64,000 nucleotides of DNA, from positions 1 to 64,000 of the forward strand of contig JAYOMI010000008.1 in assembly GCA_038120765.1 (NCBI GenBank), given 5' to 3'. The position numbers and the translations under genes are program-made. Source of the stretch: CAXBCP01 sp038120765. GTDB lineage: Bacteria > Pseudomonadota > Alphaproteobacteria > MPNO01 > UBA830. Every line of letters starts with the position of its first letter. Within the stretch, counting starts at the first letter, position 1. Shown piece by piece: positions 54,187 through 62,577 of the stretch. Below the pieces are notes generated by a model. It had not been told where the DNA came from, searched no databases, and saw only the letters and a program-made list of their open reading frames with translations.

Positions 54187-55214
54187 ATGATCAGCTTCAA
54201 AGCCGCCGTTCTCGCCAGTTGCACCACGGCGCGGCCTTTTTCCGACAGCCGGCCGCTCACGCTGGAAACAATCGACGCCGACGGCCCCATGGCGCACGAG
54301 GTCCTGGTCCGCATAGACGCGGCGAGCCTCTGCCGGTCCGACCTGTCGGTTATCACCGGGGTCCGCCCCTGGCCCATGCCCATCGTGCCGGGACACGAGG
54401 CAAGCGGCATCGTCGAGGAAACCGGCGCCGGCGTCGAAGGCTTGTCGCCAAACGCGCGGGCAGGCTGCTAACGGGCGGCCCGCGGCTGTCGCTGAACGGC
54501 GATACCCTGCATCATCACATGGGCCTGTCCGCCTTTGCGGAAATGGCCGTTGTGTCCCGGCACTCGCTTGTGAAGGTCGATGGCGCCCTGCCCGCGGAAA
54601 TCGCCGCGCTTTTCGGCTGCGCCGTGATGTGCGGCGCGGGGAGCGTCATTCATTCGGGCGGGGTCAAGCCGGGAGAGACCGTCGCGATAGCCGGGATCGG
54701 CGGGGTCGGCGCCAGCGCGATCCTCGGCGCCCGGCTTGCCGGCGCGGGGCGGATCATCGCGGTCGATCCCGATGCGGAAAAGCGCCGGTGCGCCATCGGC
54801 CTCGGCGCGACAGACGCGGTTGCCGGCGGCCCGGGCGCGGCTGACGAAATCCTGGAGATGACCGGGGGCGGCGTCGACTGCGCTTTCGAGACGGCCGGGG
54901 TCCTCGGCGCGTTCGATACCGCCTATGCCGCCACCCGGCGCGGCGGGCGCATCGTCACCGTCGGCCTCGCCAGCCCCGAGACGCCGTTCAGCCTGGATAT
55001 CGCCGCCCATGTGACAAGCGCAAAAACCATCCGTGGCAGCTATATGGGAAGCTGCAATCCCCGGATCGATATTCCGAGGTTCGTGGAACTGTATGCCGCC
55101 GGAAGGTTTCCCGTAGACCGGCTGATCACCCACCGGATGCCTCTGGCCGATGTGAATACCGCGCTTGAGAACATGGCGGCTAGCGCCGCGCTGCGCCAGA
55201 TACTGACGCCCTGA
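54187..55214 (+). pseudogene. Zinc-type alcohol dehydrogenase with internal deletion and frameshift
   Basis: The 5' part reads KAAVLASCTT...LVRIDAASLCRSDLSVITG...PIVPGHEASGIVEETGAGVEG, with catalytic zinc ligands Cys in LCRSD and His in PGHEA. The frame then ends at a TAA at 54469-54471, while the coenzyme domain (VAIAGIGGVGASAILGARLAGAGRIIAVD) and C-terminus continue in another frame to 55214. Between GVEGL and RLLTGGPRLSLNGD about 35 residues are missing, including the GDxV strand and the four-cysteine structural zinc loop of this family. So about 110 bases are lost near 54445 and the frame shifts. No Ns occur there. Either a true deletion or a collapsed assembly is possible. Confidence 0.85.
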
Positions 55215-55306
55215 TCCGCTTTGCAATTTTTAAGCGTGAATCCGGGAAATCAGGATCGGGAAGTGCTATATAAAGATTACAGACATTCATCAGGGATTTC
55301 GACGCC

Positions 55307-55846
55307 ATGAAACGCTCCAAATCGGTCAGACTTGTCGCCATGGGCACCGGGCTTTTGCTTGTCGCCGCCTGCGACGAGGCAAAGGTGGATACCGCTTTGT
55401 TCGAATCTGTCAAACAGTGCACGTCCCTCGGTTTCTCCGCGCAGGAATGCGAGACGAATTACCGCGAAGCGCAGCGCAACCACATCAACGTCGCGCCCAA
55501 ATACACGGCCCAGGCGGATTGCGAGGCCGATTTCGGCGCCGCGCAGTGCGAAGTAGCGCCCCAGCGCACATCGAACGGCGGCAGCCTCTTCATGCCGCTG
55601 ATGGCGGGCTATCTCATGGGCAGCATGTTGAGCGGCGGTCGGACCGCGGGCCAGCCCTTGTACAAATCGGCGAATGACCGCAGCACGTTCCGCACCGGCG
55701 ACAACAAGGCCGTGGCCAACACTGTCGGCCGCACCCAGGTCGCGCAGAGCACCACGCGCCCGGCATCGACGAAGACCCGCACCATCTCGCGCGGCGGTTT
55801 CGGCGCCGGCGCCCGCAGCCCCATGCGCCGGTCCTTCGGTGGCTGA
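55307..55846 (+). CDS. DUF1190 family lipoprotein (YgiB-like)
   Basis: A 179-residue protein with a lipoprotein signal (LLLVAAC, Cys22) and the DUF1190 core: SVKQCTSLGFSAQECETNYREAQRNHINVAPKYTAQADCEADFGAAQCE, with several conserved cysteines, then a Gly/Met-rich stretch (MPLMAGYLMGSML) and an Arg/Ser/Gly-rich end. The family function is unknown, but ygiB-type genes sit next to ygiC-type ATP-grasp genes, as here. Confidence 0.9.
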   Translation: MKRSKSVRLVAMGTGLLLVAACDEAKVDTALFESVKQCTSLGFSAQECETNYREAQRNHINVAPKYTAQADCEADFGAAQCEVAPQRTSNGGSLFMPLMAGYLMGSMLSGGRTAGQPLYKSANDRSTFRTGDNKAVANTVGRTQVAQSTTRPASTKTRTISRGGFGAGARSPMRRSFGG

Positions 55847-55867
55847 AACACCGAAAGAGCGTCTCTC

Positions 55868-57028
55868 ATGGAACGGATAGCGGTCGACCCCCGGGAGGAC
55901 TGGCAGGACACCGCCGAGGCCCACGGGTTCCGCTTTCATACGATCGACGACGAACGCTACTGGGACGAAAGCGCCTGCTACCGTTTCAGCTTGCGCGAGA
56001 TCGAAGACGATATCGAAGACCCGACGGCGGAAATCGAACAGATGTGTTTCGAGGTCGTTGCGCGGGCCGTGGCGGACGATGCCGTCATGGCGCGGCTCGG
56101 CATCCCCGAGGCATTCTGGGATTTCGTCGCCGATACATGGTCGCAGCAACACCGTAATCTGTATGGCCGCATGGACTTCGCCTATGACGGCAAGGGCCCT
56201 GCAAAACTTTTCGAGTACAACGCGGACACCCCGACCTCGCTCTACGAGACCGCCGTGTTCCAGTGGGTCTGGCTCGAACAGGCGATCGAGCGCGGAATCG
56301 TCCCCGACGGCAGCGACCAGTTCAATTCCCTGCACGAGGCGCTTACCGGCTCCTTCGGCCAGATGGGTCTTGCCGGGAAGCTCCACGTCGCGTGCTGCAA
56401 AGGCTCCGAAGAGGACGAAGGCACGGTTGAATACATCGCCGATTGCGCGCGCCAGGCCGGGATCAATGCCAAGCTGATCTATATCGAGGATATCGGCATC
56501 GATACCGAAGGACGGTTCACCGACCTGCAGGACGAGCCGATCACCGATCTGTTCAAGCTGTATCCCTGGGAATGGATCATGACCGACGAGTTCGGCAGGA
56601 ACGTGCCGAACACGAATACTCGCTTCATCGAACCGGGCTGGAAATCCCTGCTGTCCAACAAGGGGCTCCTGCCGCTCCTGTGGGAAATGTTCGAGGGCCA
56701 TCCCAACCTGCTGCCCGCCTATTTCGACGGCGACCCCGCGGCCTCCGCGCTCGGCGGCGACTACGTGCGCAAGCCGCGGTTTTCCCGTGAGGGCGCGAAT
56801 GTCGAGGTGTTCGAGAACGGCGAATGCACCGTGAAAGTGGACGGCGATTACGGCGCGGAAGGCCATATCCTTCAGGCCTATCACCCCCTGCCCGATTTCG
56901 GCGGCAACTATCCGATGATCGGCTCCTGGCTGGTCGCAAGCCAGCCCGCCGGTATCGGCATCCGCGAGGACACGGTACTGGTGACCGGCAACAACGCGCG
57001 CTTCGTGCCGCATATCATTTCGGAATAG
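55868..57028 (+). CDS. Glutathionylspermidine synthase family ATP-grasp protein (YgiC-like)
   Basis: A 386-residue protein matching the synthetase domain of glutathionylspermidine synthase (ATP-grasp fold): FHTIDDERYWDESACYRFSL, the substrate-binding stretch GRMDFAYDGKGPAKLFEYNADTPTSLYE, LYPWEWIMTDEFG, EPGWKSLLSNKGLLPLLWEMFEGHPNLLPAYFD and RKPRFSREGANVEVF. It lacks the amidase domain of the enterobacterial bifunctional enzyme. YgiC-type proteins are predicted peptide-bond ligases with unknown substrates. It lies 21 bases after the ygiB-like gene and 8 bases before a V4R gene. Confidence 0.92.
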   Translation: MERIAVDPREDWQDTAEAHGFRFHTIDDERYWDESACYRFSLREIEDDIEDPTAEIEQMCFEVVARAVADDAVMARLGIPEAFWDFVADTWSQQHRNLYGRMDFAYDGKGPAKLFEYNADTPTSLYETAVFQWVWLEQAIERGIVPDGSDQFNSLHEALTGSFGQMGLAGKLHVACCKGSEEDEGTVEYIADCARQAGINAKLIYIEDIGIDTEGRFTDLQDEPITDLFKLYPWEWIMTDEFGRNVPNTNTRFIEPGWKSLLSNKGLLPLLWEMFEGHPNLLPAYFDGDPAASALGGDYVRKPRFSREGANVEVFENGECTVKVDGDYGAEGHILQAYHPLPDFGGNYPMIGSWLVASQPAGIGIREDTVLVTGNNARFVPHIISE

Positions 57029-57036
57029 CGGAGCAC

Positions 57037-57546
57037 ATGTCTTCCAACCGCCTGTATGACCGCATCTCGCGCGATCCGGCGCTGGGTGAACTGCGCGACG
57101 GCCATACCCGCCTGTTCCTGATGCGGGCGGACGCGTTCATGGATGCCTTCAAACGGCTCGACGACGATGCGCGCTACACCATGTTCACCGCCTTCGCGGA
57201 ATCGGTGGCCGAACATTCCGGACAATCGGTCAAACATTACCGCCACGAGCTCGGCCCGGCGGCCCGCGAAATATTCCTGAATGCCGCCGTGAACCTCGCC
57301 GCCGACATGGGCTGGGGCGGCTGGCGCTTCGGCCCGCATACGCCGGGCGAGATGACGCTCGACGTCACGAACAGTCCCTTTGCCGAAGGCCACGGACAGT
57401 CCGACATCCCCGTCTGCGCCCCGATCCTCGGGCTGACGGAAGCCCTCGGCGGGATCATCTTCTCGGTCGACCCCCATGTCGAGGAGATCGACTGCGCGGC
57501 CGTCACCGGCGGCGATACGTGCCGCTTTGTGGCGCGGGTGGGCTGA
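57037..57546 (+). CDS. V4R (4-vinyl reductase) domain protein
   Basis: A 169-residue protein with the V4R fold: NLAADMGWGGWRFGPHTPGEMTLDVTNSPFAEGHG and the closing motif CAAVTGGDTCRFVARVG with its two conserved cysteines. V4R domains bind small hydrophobic molecules and occur in bacteriochlorophyll synthesis (BchJ), in XylR/DmpR-type sensors and in V4R-fold TRAPP subunits. Here it is free-standing and 8 bases after the ygiC-like gene, an unusual partner; it may bind that enzyme's substrate or product. The ATG at 57037 follows GCGGAG. Confidence 0.82.
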   Translation: MSSNRLYDRISRDPALGELRDGHTRLFLMRADAFMDAFKRLDDDARYTMFTAFAESVAEHSGQSVKHYRHELGPAAREIFLNAAVNLAADMGWGGWRFGPHTPGEMTLDVTNSPFAEGHGQSDIPVCAPILGLTEALGGIIFSVDPHVEEIDCAAVTGGDTCRFVARVG

Positions 57547-57598
57547 CCGAACGTCACCTTCACACCTGATACCGGGCTATCTGTTCGAAACCCGACCA

Positions 57599-57690
57599 AT
57601 GTCACCCCGGCCCTGTGCCGGGGTCCGGGTTTTATCCGGCAGTGGGCGGACCCTGACGGGCTGGATCCCGGAACAAGTCCGGGATGACAT
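57599..57690. repeat. Palindromic intergenic repeat (copy 1)
   Basis: A 92-bp element with inverted ends: ATGTCACCCCGG (57599-57610) and CCGGGATGACAT (57679-57690). It contains internal hairpins such as CCCCGGCCCTGTGCCGGGG and ATCCCGGAACAAGTCCGGGAT. This is the type of REP-like element dispersed through alphaproteobacterial genomes. A related copy lies at 59110, on the other side of the MFS gene. Confidence 0.75.
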
Positions 57691-57797
57691 ACTTTGAATA
57701 TCTTGGCAGAGTTGCGGCATAGGATTGCACCCGGTGCATAGCCTGCCCGGTTCATTCGCGCTATAGACAGGTTTCACAATCCGGTGCCCCCACGCCT

Positions 57798-59072
57798 ATG
57801 TCCGACCAGCTGAACGCGCTCCTCAAATTCCGCTTCTTTGTTCTTGGCGCGTCGCTGACGCTGATCTTCGTCGGCTCCGGCAGCCTGTTCCTAATCGCGG
57901 TGACGCTGAAGGACCTGTCGAGCGAGTTCGGCTGGCCGCGCGAGGTGCCGTCGCTGGCGTTTTCGCTGCAGTTTATCGGCGGCGGCATGGGCGGCATCAT
58001 GATGGGCTACCTGCTGGACCGGGTCGGCGCGGTGGTGCTGCCGCTCATCGCCGCCTGCGCCATCGCGACGGGGGCGATACTGACCACCTTCATTCAGGAG
58101 CAGTGGCAGCTTTATGCCATTTACCTGGTGCTGTTCGGCTTTCTCGGCCAGGGCAGCCTGTATGCGCCGCTGATGGCCAATATTTCCAAATGGTACGACC
58201 GCCGCCGCGGCATGGTGGTCGGCATCGTTGCCAGCGGCCAGAGTCTTGCGGGCATCGTGTGGCCGCCCATCTTCGGCGTGGCGATCACCGAGATCGGCTG
58301 GCGCAACGGGTTTGTCGGCTTCGGCGTCATCGCGGCCTGCATCATGCTGCCGATGTGCTTCTTCTTTGCGCGCAAGCCACCGGCGCTCGAGACGCTGCAG
58401 GCGGCGGAGGCCCTCGACGGTCTCGACAGCAAGGGCAACGTCCGCCGCGGCGCGCGCAAGAGCGACACGTCGCTCAGCATGCTCCAGCTCCAGATGGTGC
58501 TGTGCGCGGCGATTATCGGCTGCTGCATTTCCATGTCGCTGCCGCTCGCCCATATGGTCGCGCACGCCTCCGACAAGGGCCTGCCGCTGACCGATGCGGT
58601 GACGGTATTGTCGGTCACCCTGATGGCGGCGTTCGTCAGCCGGGTGCTGCTCGTCGGTTTCCTGTCGGACCGGTTCGGCGGGCTTTGGGCGCTGTTCTGT
58701 TTCTCGGCGCTGCAGGCTGTTTCGGTCGGGCTCCTGACGGCGTCGGACAGCGTCGCCGTTCTCTATATCGTCGGCATCGGCTTCGGCCTCGGCTATGGCG
58801 GCATCTTCCCGGTCTATGCGGTGATCGTGCGCGAATACATGCCGCCGCAGGAAGCCGGACGCCGCACGGGCATCGTGTTCCTGTTCGGCGCGCTTGCAAT
58901 GGGTTTCGGCAGCTGGATGGGCGGCGCGCTGTTCGATGCCACCGGCAGCTACACCACGCCCTTCCTGCTCGGCGTCGCGGCGAACTGCGTGAATCTTGTA
59001 ATCGTCGGCATGCTGCTGACCAAGACGAAGAAAAGCGAACCGCCGCAACCGGCGGGCGTGGCAGCGGCATAG
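57798..59072 (+). CDS. MFS transporter
   Basis: A 424-residue major facilitator with twelve hydrophobic segments. Family marks include GYLLDRVGAVVLP after helix 2, KWYDRRRGMVVGIVASGQSLAGIVWPPIF near helices 4-5 and FLSDRFGGLWALF between helices 8 and 9. It resembles the oxalate/formate-monocarboxylate antiporter-like (MCT) subgroup, suggesting transport of organic acids. It stands alone between two palindromic repeats. Context gives no substrate. Confidence 0.92.
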   Translation: MSDQLNALLKFRFFVLGASLTLIFVGSGSLFLIAVTLKDLSSEFGWPREVPSLAFSLQFIGGGMGGIMMGYLLDRVGAVVLPLIAACAIATGAILTTFIQEQWQLYAIYLVLFGFLGQGSLYAPLMANISKWYDRRRGMVVGIVASGQSLAGIVWPPIFGVAITEIGWRNGFVGFGVIAACIMLPMCFFFARKPPALETLQAAEALDGLDSKGNVRRGARKSDTSLSMLQLQMVLCAAIIGCCISMSLPLAHMVAHASDKGLPLTDAVTVLSVTLMAAFVSRVLLVGFLSDRFGGLWALFCFSALQAVSVGLLTASDSVAVLYIVGIGFGLGYGGIFPVYAVIVREYMPPQEAGRRTGIVFLFGALAMGFGSWMGGALFDATGSYTTPFLLGVAANCVNLVIVGMLLTKTKKSEPPQPAGVAAA

Positions 59073-59109
59073 ACGTTACCCGTATGGCTCGCTCCAGATT
59101 ATTCCAGGG

Positions 59110-59190
59110 TTGTCATCCCGGCCTCGTGCCGGGATCCAGTCTTTTGTGACATTGCGCTAACCGGAGCCCGGAATAAATCGGGGGTGACAT
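59110..59190. repeat. Palindromic intergenic repeat (copy 2)
   Basis: The left end TTGTCATCCCGG (59110-59121) and the right end CGGGGGTGACAT (59179-59190) are inverted relative to each other, with an internal hairpin CCCGGCCTCGTGCCGGG. It shares its plan and the GTCATCCCGGCCTCGTGCCGGGAT type of core with the copy at 57599. Confidence 0.7.
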
Positions 59191-59242
59191 ATGGTATCGT
59201 CACGCGAACAAGTCGGCGGCAACAGGAGGTAAAAAAACCAAA

Positions 59243-60031
59243 ATGGACATCAGACTCGACGGGCGCGCGGCGCTTATCACCGGCGGCAGCGAAGGACTTG
59301 GCAAGGGCATGGCGATCCGCTTCGCGGAATCCGGCGCCGATATCGCGATCCTGGCGCGACGGCCTGACGCGCTGGACGCCGCGAAGGCAGAGATCGAGGC
59401 CGTAAGCAAAGGCAGGGTCATCACCCTGACCTGCGATCTTCTCGACCGGGCGGCGACGAACGCCGCTTTCACCGAGGCCGTCTCCGCGCTCGGCAGGATC
59501 GATATACTCGTCAACAATGCCGGCACGTCGCGGGCTAAGGCATTCGAGACCGTCACCGACGAGGAATGGGAAGAAGACCTCGAACTGAAGCTGATGGCCG
59601 CGATCCGGCTTTGCCGCGCGGCCCTGCCCGGCATGAAGGAACGGAAATGGGGACGCATCATCAATGTCCTGAATATCGGCGCAAAGGCGCCGCGTGCGGG
59701 CAGCGCGCCGACCGCCGTATCCCGCGCCGCAGGCCTTGCGCTCACCAAAGTGCTCGCCGGCGACGGCGCGCCCCATAACGTGCTGGTCAATGCGCTGATG
59801 GTGGGGCTGATCAAGTCGGGCCAGTGGGAAACCGCCTATGCGAATTCCGGCAGCACGGACAGCTACGAGGTGTTTACGCAAAACATGGCGGATGGCCGCA
59901 ACATCCCGCTCGGCCGCATCGGCGAGACCGAGGAATTCGCCAATATCGCCTGTTTCCTTGCGTCCGATCAGGCGGGATACATCACCGGCACGTCGATCAA
60001 TGTCGACGGCGGCGCGTGCCCGGTGGTGTGA
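59243..60031 (+). CDS. SDR family protein with replaced catalytic triad
   Basis: A 262-residue SDR-fold protein with the cofactor loop GGSEGLGKGMA, the NAG motif NNAGTSR and the C-terminal GTSINVDGGAC of 3-oxoacyl reductase-like SDRs. However, the catalytic region reads NVLNIGAKAPRAGSAPTAVSRAAGLALTK: the usual Ser is absent, the Tyr of YxxxK is replaced (TAVSR) and the Lys is Arg. The protein is conserved in overall form, so it may be a specialised reductase-like or binding protein rather than a pseudogene. AGGAGG is seen before the ATG. Confidence 0.88.
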   Translation: MDIRLDGRAALITGGSEGLGKGMAIRFAESGADIAILARRPDALDAAKAEIEAVSKGRVITLTCDLLDRAATNAAFTEAVSALGRIDILVNNAGTSRAKAFETVTDEEWEEDLELKLMAAIRLCRAALPGMKERKWGRIINVLNIGAKAPRAGSAPTAVSRAAGLALTKVLAGDGAPHNVLVNALMVGLIKSGQWETAYANSGSTDSYEVFTQNMADGRNIPLGRIGETEEFANIACFLASDQAGYITGTSINVDGGACPVV

Positions 60032-60041
60032 CGCGGACCGG

Positions 60042-60452
60042 TCACTCGGTCTCTTTGCCAGACCTCGACAGAAGGCGGGCGACGGGCGCGCGGCCGAACC
60101 GGACCCAGAGATAGATCAGGGCGATCAGGCACACCAGAAGTGCCGCCGCGGCCGCGAGCGGGCTGCCCGTTTTCGCGACCAGCACGTCGTATCCTCTGGT
60201 GGCGATCCCGTAGAGAATCCCCGCGACGATCAGACCGACGGCCACCACGATCAGGGCATTGATCCCGACCGGCTGGGAGGTGTCCTTCAGGATCAGTCGC
60301 CGCCAGCCTTCGCGCAGGAGGATGAACACAATCAGCGCGGCGGTCACGGCGACATGGAATACCGGTGCGGCAAAAACCGTGCCGGAGAGATCGACGTTCT
60401 TCAGAAGCACCGGATAGCCGAGCAGCCAGACGATCACCAGGCCGATCAGCAC
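60042..60452 (-). CDS. Membrane protein of unknown function, four helices
   Basis: With a GTG start at 60452 (GGAGGAG about 13 bases upstream) the protein has 136 residues and about four hydrophobic helices: VLIGLVIVWLLGYPVL, FHVAVTAALIVFILL, INALIVVAVGLIVAGILYGIA and AAAAALLVCLIALIYLWV. A longer frame from 60542 would overlap the aminotransferase gene and is less likely. I do not recognise a family. It probably shares a transcript with the aminotransferase gene just upstream. Confidence 0.65.
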   Translation of the reverse strand: MLIGLVIVWLLGYPVLLKNVDLSGTVFAAPVFHVAVTAALIVFILLREGWRRLILKDTSQPVGINALIVVAVGLIVAGILYGIATRGYDVLVAKTGSPLAAAAALLVCLIALIYLWVRFGRAPVARLLSRSGKETE

Positions 60453-60475
60453 TCTGGAAATCTTTCTCTCCTCCC

Positions 60476-61660
60476 CTAGCCCAGGACAGGGTCCAGCCGA
60501 TCCATCGCGGCGGACACGGTTGCCGTGTCGGCGGCGAAACACAGGCGCATCCAGCCTTCGCCGTCCTCGCTGAACGCGCGGCCCGGGGCAAGCCCGACAC
60601 CGACATCGTCGATCAGCTTCTGGGCGAAGGCCACCGAGTCCGTCATGCCGTCGACCGAAAAGAACGCGTAGAACGCCCCTTCGGGCCGCGACAGGGTCAC
60701 GCGCTTCATGGCGCCGAGACGCTGGACGACGATATCGCGGTTGCGGCGGTAACGCTCCACCGTCCCGGCCACGAAATCCTCGCCGTCACGGATCGCGACG
60801 ACGCCCGCGTACTGCACGAATGTCGTCGGGTTGGCGATATTGTATTCGACCAGCTTCTCGAAGGCCTCGCCACAATCGGCCGGATGGGTGATCCAGCCGA
60901 GCCGCCAGCCGGTCATGGACCAGGATTTCGAGAACGAGTTGATCACGATCAGCCGGTCGTCCGGCTTCGCGATGTCGAGGAAAGACGGCGCCCGCCCCAA
61001 CGGCAGGTCGGTCTCGTACGCGAGGCGGATATAGACCTCGTCGGCGATCAGCCAGATGCCCCGACGGCGGCATTCATCGAGCAGCGCCTGCTGGTCGGCG
61101 CGGGGCATGACCCAGCCGGTCGGATTGCCGGGCGAATTGACGAAAATGGCGCGGGTGCGCCCGTCGCAAGCGCCGAACAGTTCGTCCATGTCGAGCTGCC
61201 AGCGGCCGTCATCGCCGAGGCGGAGCGACACCTGGCGCGCCTCGGCATCCATGATGCGCACGGTTTCCTTGCAGTTCGGCCAGATCGGCCCCACGGCCAC
61301 CATGTTGTCGCCCGCCGACATCAACGCCTCGGACACCATCATGATCGCGTTCATGCCGGATCCCGATATGGTGATCCGGTCGATGCCGATATCGGTCCCG
61401 TGCAGGGCGCTGGCGTAGGTGGATATCGTCTGGCGCAGCAGCGGCACGCCGCGGTTCTGGGCGTAGAACACCTGGTTGTCCTCGAGCGCCGCTGTGGCCG
61501 CGTCCTTGATGAATTGCGGCGTCGGCACGTCCGGTTCGCCGAACCACAGCTTCAGCAGGCCCTCGCGGTGCATGTTCGGTTCGGCGACATGGCGGATCAG
61601 GGAGCCCGGCAGTTCCTCGATCGACTGACGCAAGCCATTGGCCGCACGATGCATGTCCAT
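60476..61660 (-). CDS. Class I/II pyridoxal-phosphate aminotransferase
   Basis: A 394-residue fold type I aminotransferase. Motifs in order: LWFGEPDVPTPQFIKDAA, FYAQNRGVPLLRQTI, SGSGMNAIMMVSEAL (PLP phosphate region), VNSPGNPTGWVM, ADEVYIRL, and the PLP lysine in NSFSKSWSMTGWRLGW. It fits the aspartate/alanine-type subgroup; the amino donor and acceptor cannot be told. It ends 24 bases before the membrane-protein gene and lies next to the parS site upstream. Confidence 0.93.
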   Translation of the reverse strand: MDMHRAANGLRQSIEELPGSLIRHVAEPNMHREGLLKLWFGEPDVPTPQFIKDAATAALEDNQVFYAQNRGVPLLRQTISTYASALHGTDIGIDRITISGSGMNAIMMVSEALMSAGDNMVAVGPIWPNCKETVRIMDAEARQVSLRLGDDGRWQLDMDELFGACDGRTRAIFVNSPGNPTGWVMPRADQQALLDECRRRGIWLIADEVYIRLAYETDLPLGRAPSFLDIAKPDDRLIVINSFSKSWSMTGWRLGWITHPADCGEAFEKLVEYNIANPTTFVQYAGVVAIRDGEDFVAGTVERYRRNRDIVVQRLGAMKRVTLSRPEGAFYAFFSVDGMTDSVAFAQKLIDDVGVGLAPGRAFSEDGEGWMRLCFAADTATVSAAMDRLDPVLG

Positions 61661-61699
61661 TTTTATCTTATCCGGTATTTATTCTGGTCTTTGAGAAAG

Positions 61700-61715
61700 T
61701 GTTTCACGTGAAACA
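61700..61715. other. parS site (ParB centromere)
   Basis: TGTTTCACGTGAAACA is a perfect match to the 16-bp palindromic parS consensus bound by ParB in chromosome segregation. It lies in the 212-bp region between the aminotransferase and YrdC-like genes, outside any gene. Chromosomal parS sites cluster near the replication origin, so this end of the window may be origin-proximal; no parA/parB or dnaA is in the window. Confidence 0.85.
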
Positions 61716-61872
61716 ATCCAGATTCAAGAATTATTTTCAACAGGATGCTTGTTCTTTTTTCCTTCATAGCATTGCCGCCGGTCGGCGCGCACGCATTCTC
61801 TTTCGCGGCGACCACCCTATAATGCGGCCCGGACAGTTCCCCGGCAATCAACAAAAAGGAGGCAGCGCGGGC

Positions 61873-62562
61873 ATGACGATCCACGACTATGAAGGCGACG
61901 CAAAACGGGTTTACGAAGTACTCGACAAGGGCGGGATCAGCGTGATCCCGAGCCATGTCGGCTATGTCATCGTCGCCTGCGATCCGGATGCGATCTGGCG
62001 CATCTTCAAGGCCAAGAACCGCAAGCCCGAAAAGCTGAACGCCGTCTGCGGCTGCAGGGAAATGCACATGGCGATGCACGACCTGCCCGAGGACCGCCGC
62101 GCCATCGTGTCCGCGATCACCGAGGAATGGGACCTGCCCATGGGCACCGCCGCGAAGGTGCATATGGACCACCCCGCCATCGCCAACCTGCCCGAAGATA
62201 CGCTGAACCAGACGACCCATGACGGCACGCTCGCCATGCTGCTGAATGCCGGCCCGCTGATGGACAATATCGCCCGGCTCGCCTTTGCCGATAACCGCAT
62301 GGCCATCGGCTCGTCCGCCAATGTGTCGCTGCAGGGCGTTAAGTTCCGCGCGACGGAGATCGAACAACAGATTCTGGATGCCGCCGATATCGTCATCGAT
62401 TACGGGCTGATGCGCTGGAACCGCTACAATCATTCCTCGACCATGATCAATGTCAGCGACATGCAGGTCATCCGATACGGTTCCTGCTTCGATCTGATCG
62501 ACGATATCCTGCGGACCCATTTCGATATCGCCCTGCCGCCCAACCCCTATGAAGCCCCCTGA
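61873..62562 (+). CDS. Sua5/YciO/YrdC-like protein
   Basis: A 229-residue protein with the YrdC-type dsRNA/nucleotide-binding fold: ISVIPSHVGYVIVACDPDAIWRIFKAKNRKPEK corresponds to the K-x-R/S-x-N region, and MAIGSSANVSLQG to the second conserved site. Sua5/YrdC makes threonylcarbamoyl-AMP for t6A tRNA modification; this divergent member may have another substrate. AAAGGAGG lies about 10 bases before the ATG at 61873. It is followed 15 bases later by an MDR oxidoreductase gene. Confidence 0.83.
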   Translation: MTIHDYEGDAKRVYEVLDKGGISVIPSHVGYVIVACDPDAIWRIFKAKNRKPEKLNAVCGCREMHMAMHDLPEDRRAIVSAITEEWDLPMGTAAKVHMDHPAIANLPEDTLNQTTHDGTLAMLLNAGPLMDNIARLAFADNRMAIGSSANVSLQGVKFRATEIEQQILDAADIVIDYGLMRWNRYNHSSTMINVSDMQVIRYGSCFDLIDDILRTHFDIALPPNPYEAP

Positions 62563-62577
62563 ACGGGAAACCAATCC

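Noticed and set aside
55277..57013. 578-codon minus-strand open frame
   Set aside because: Antisense to ygiB- and ygiC-like genes, with no recognisable domain.
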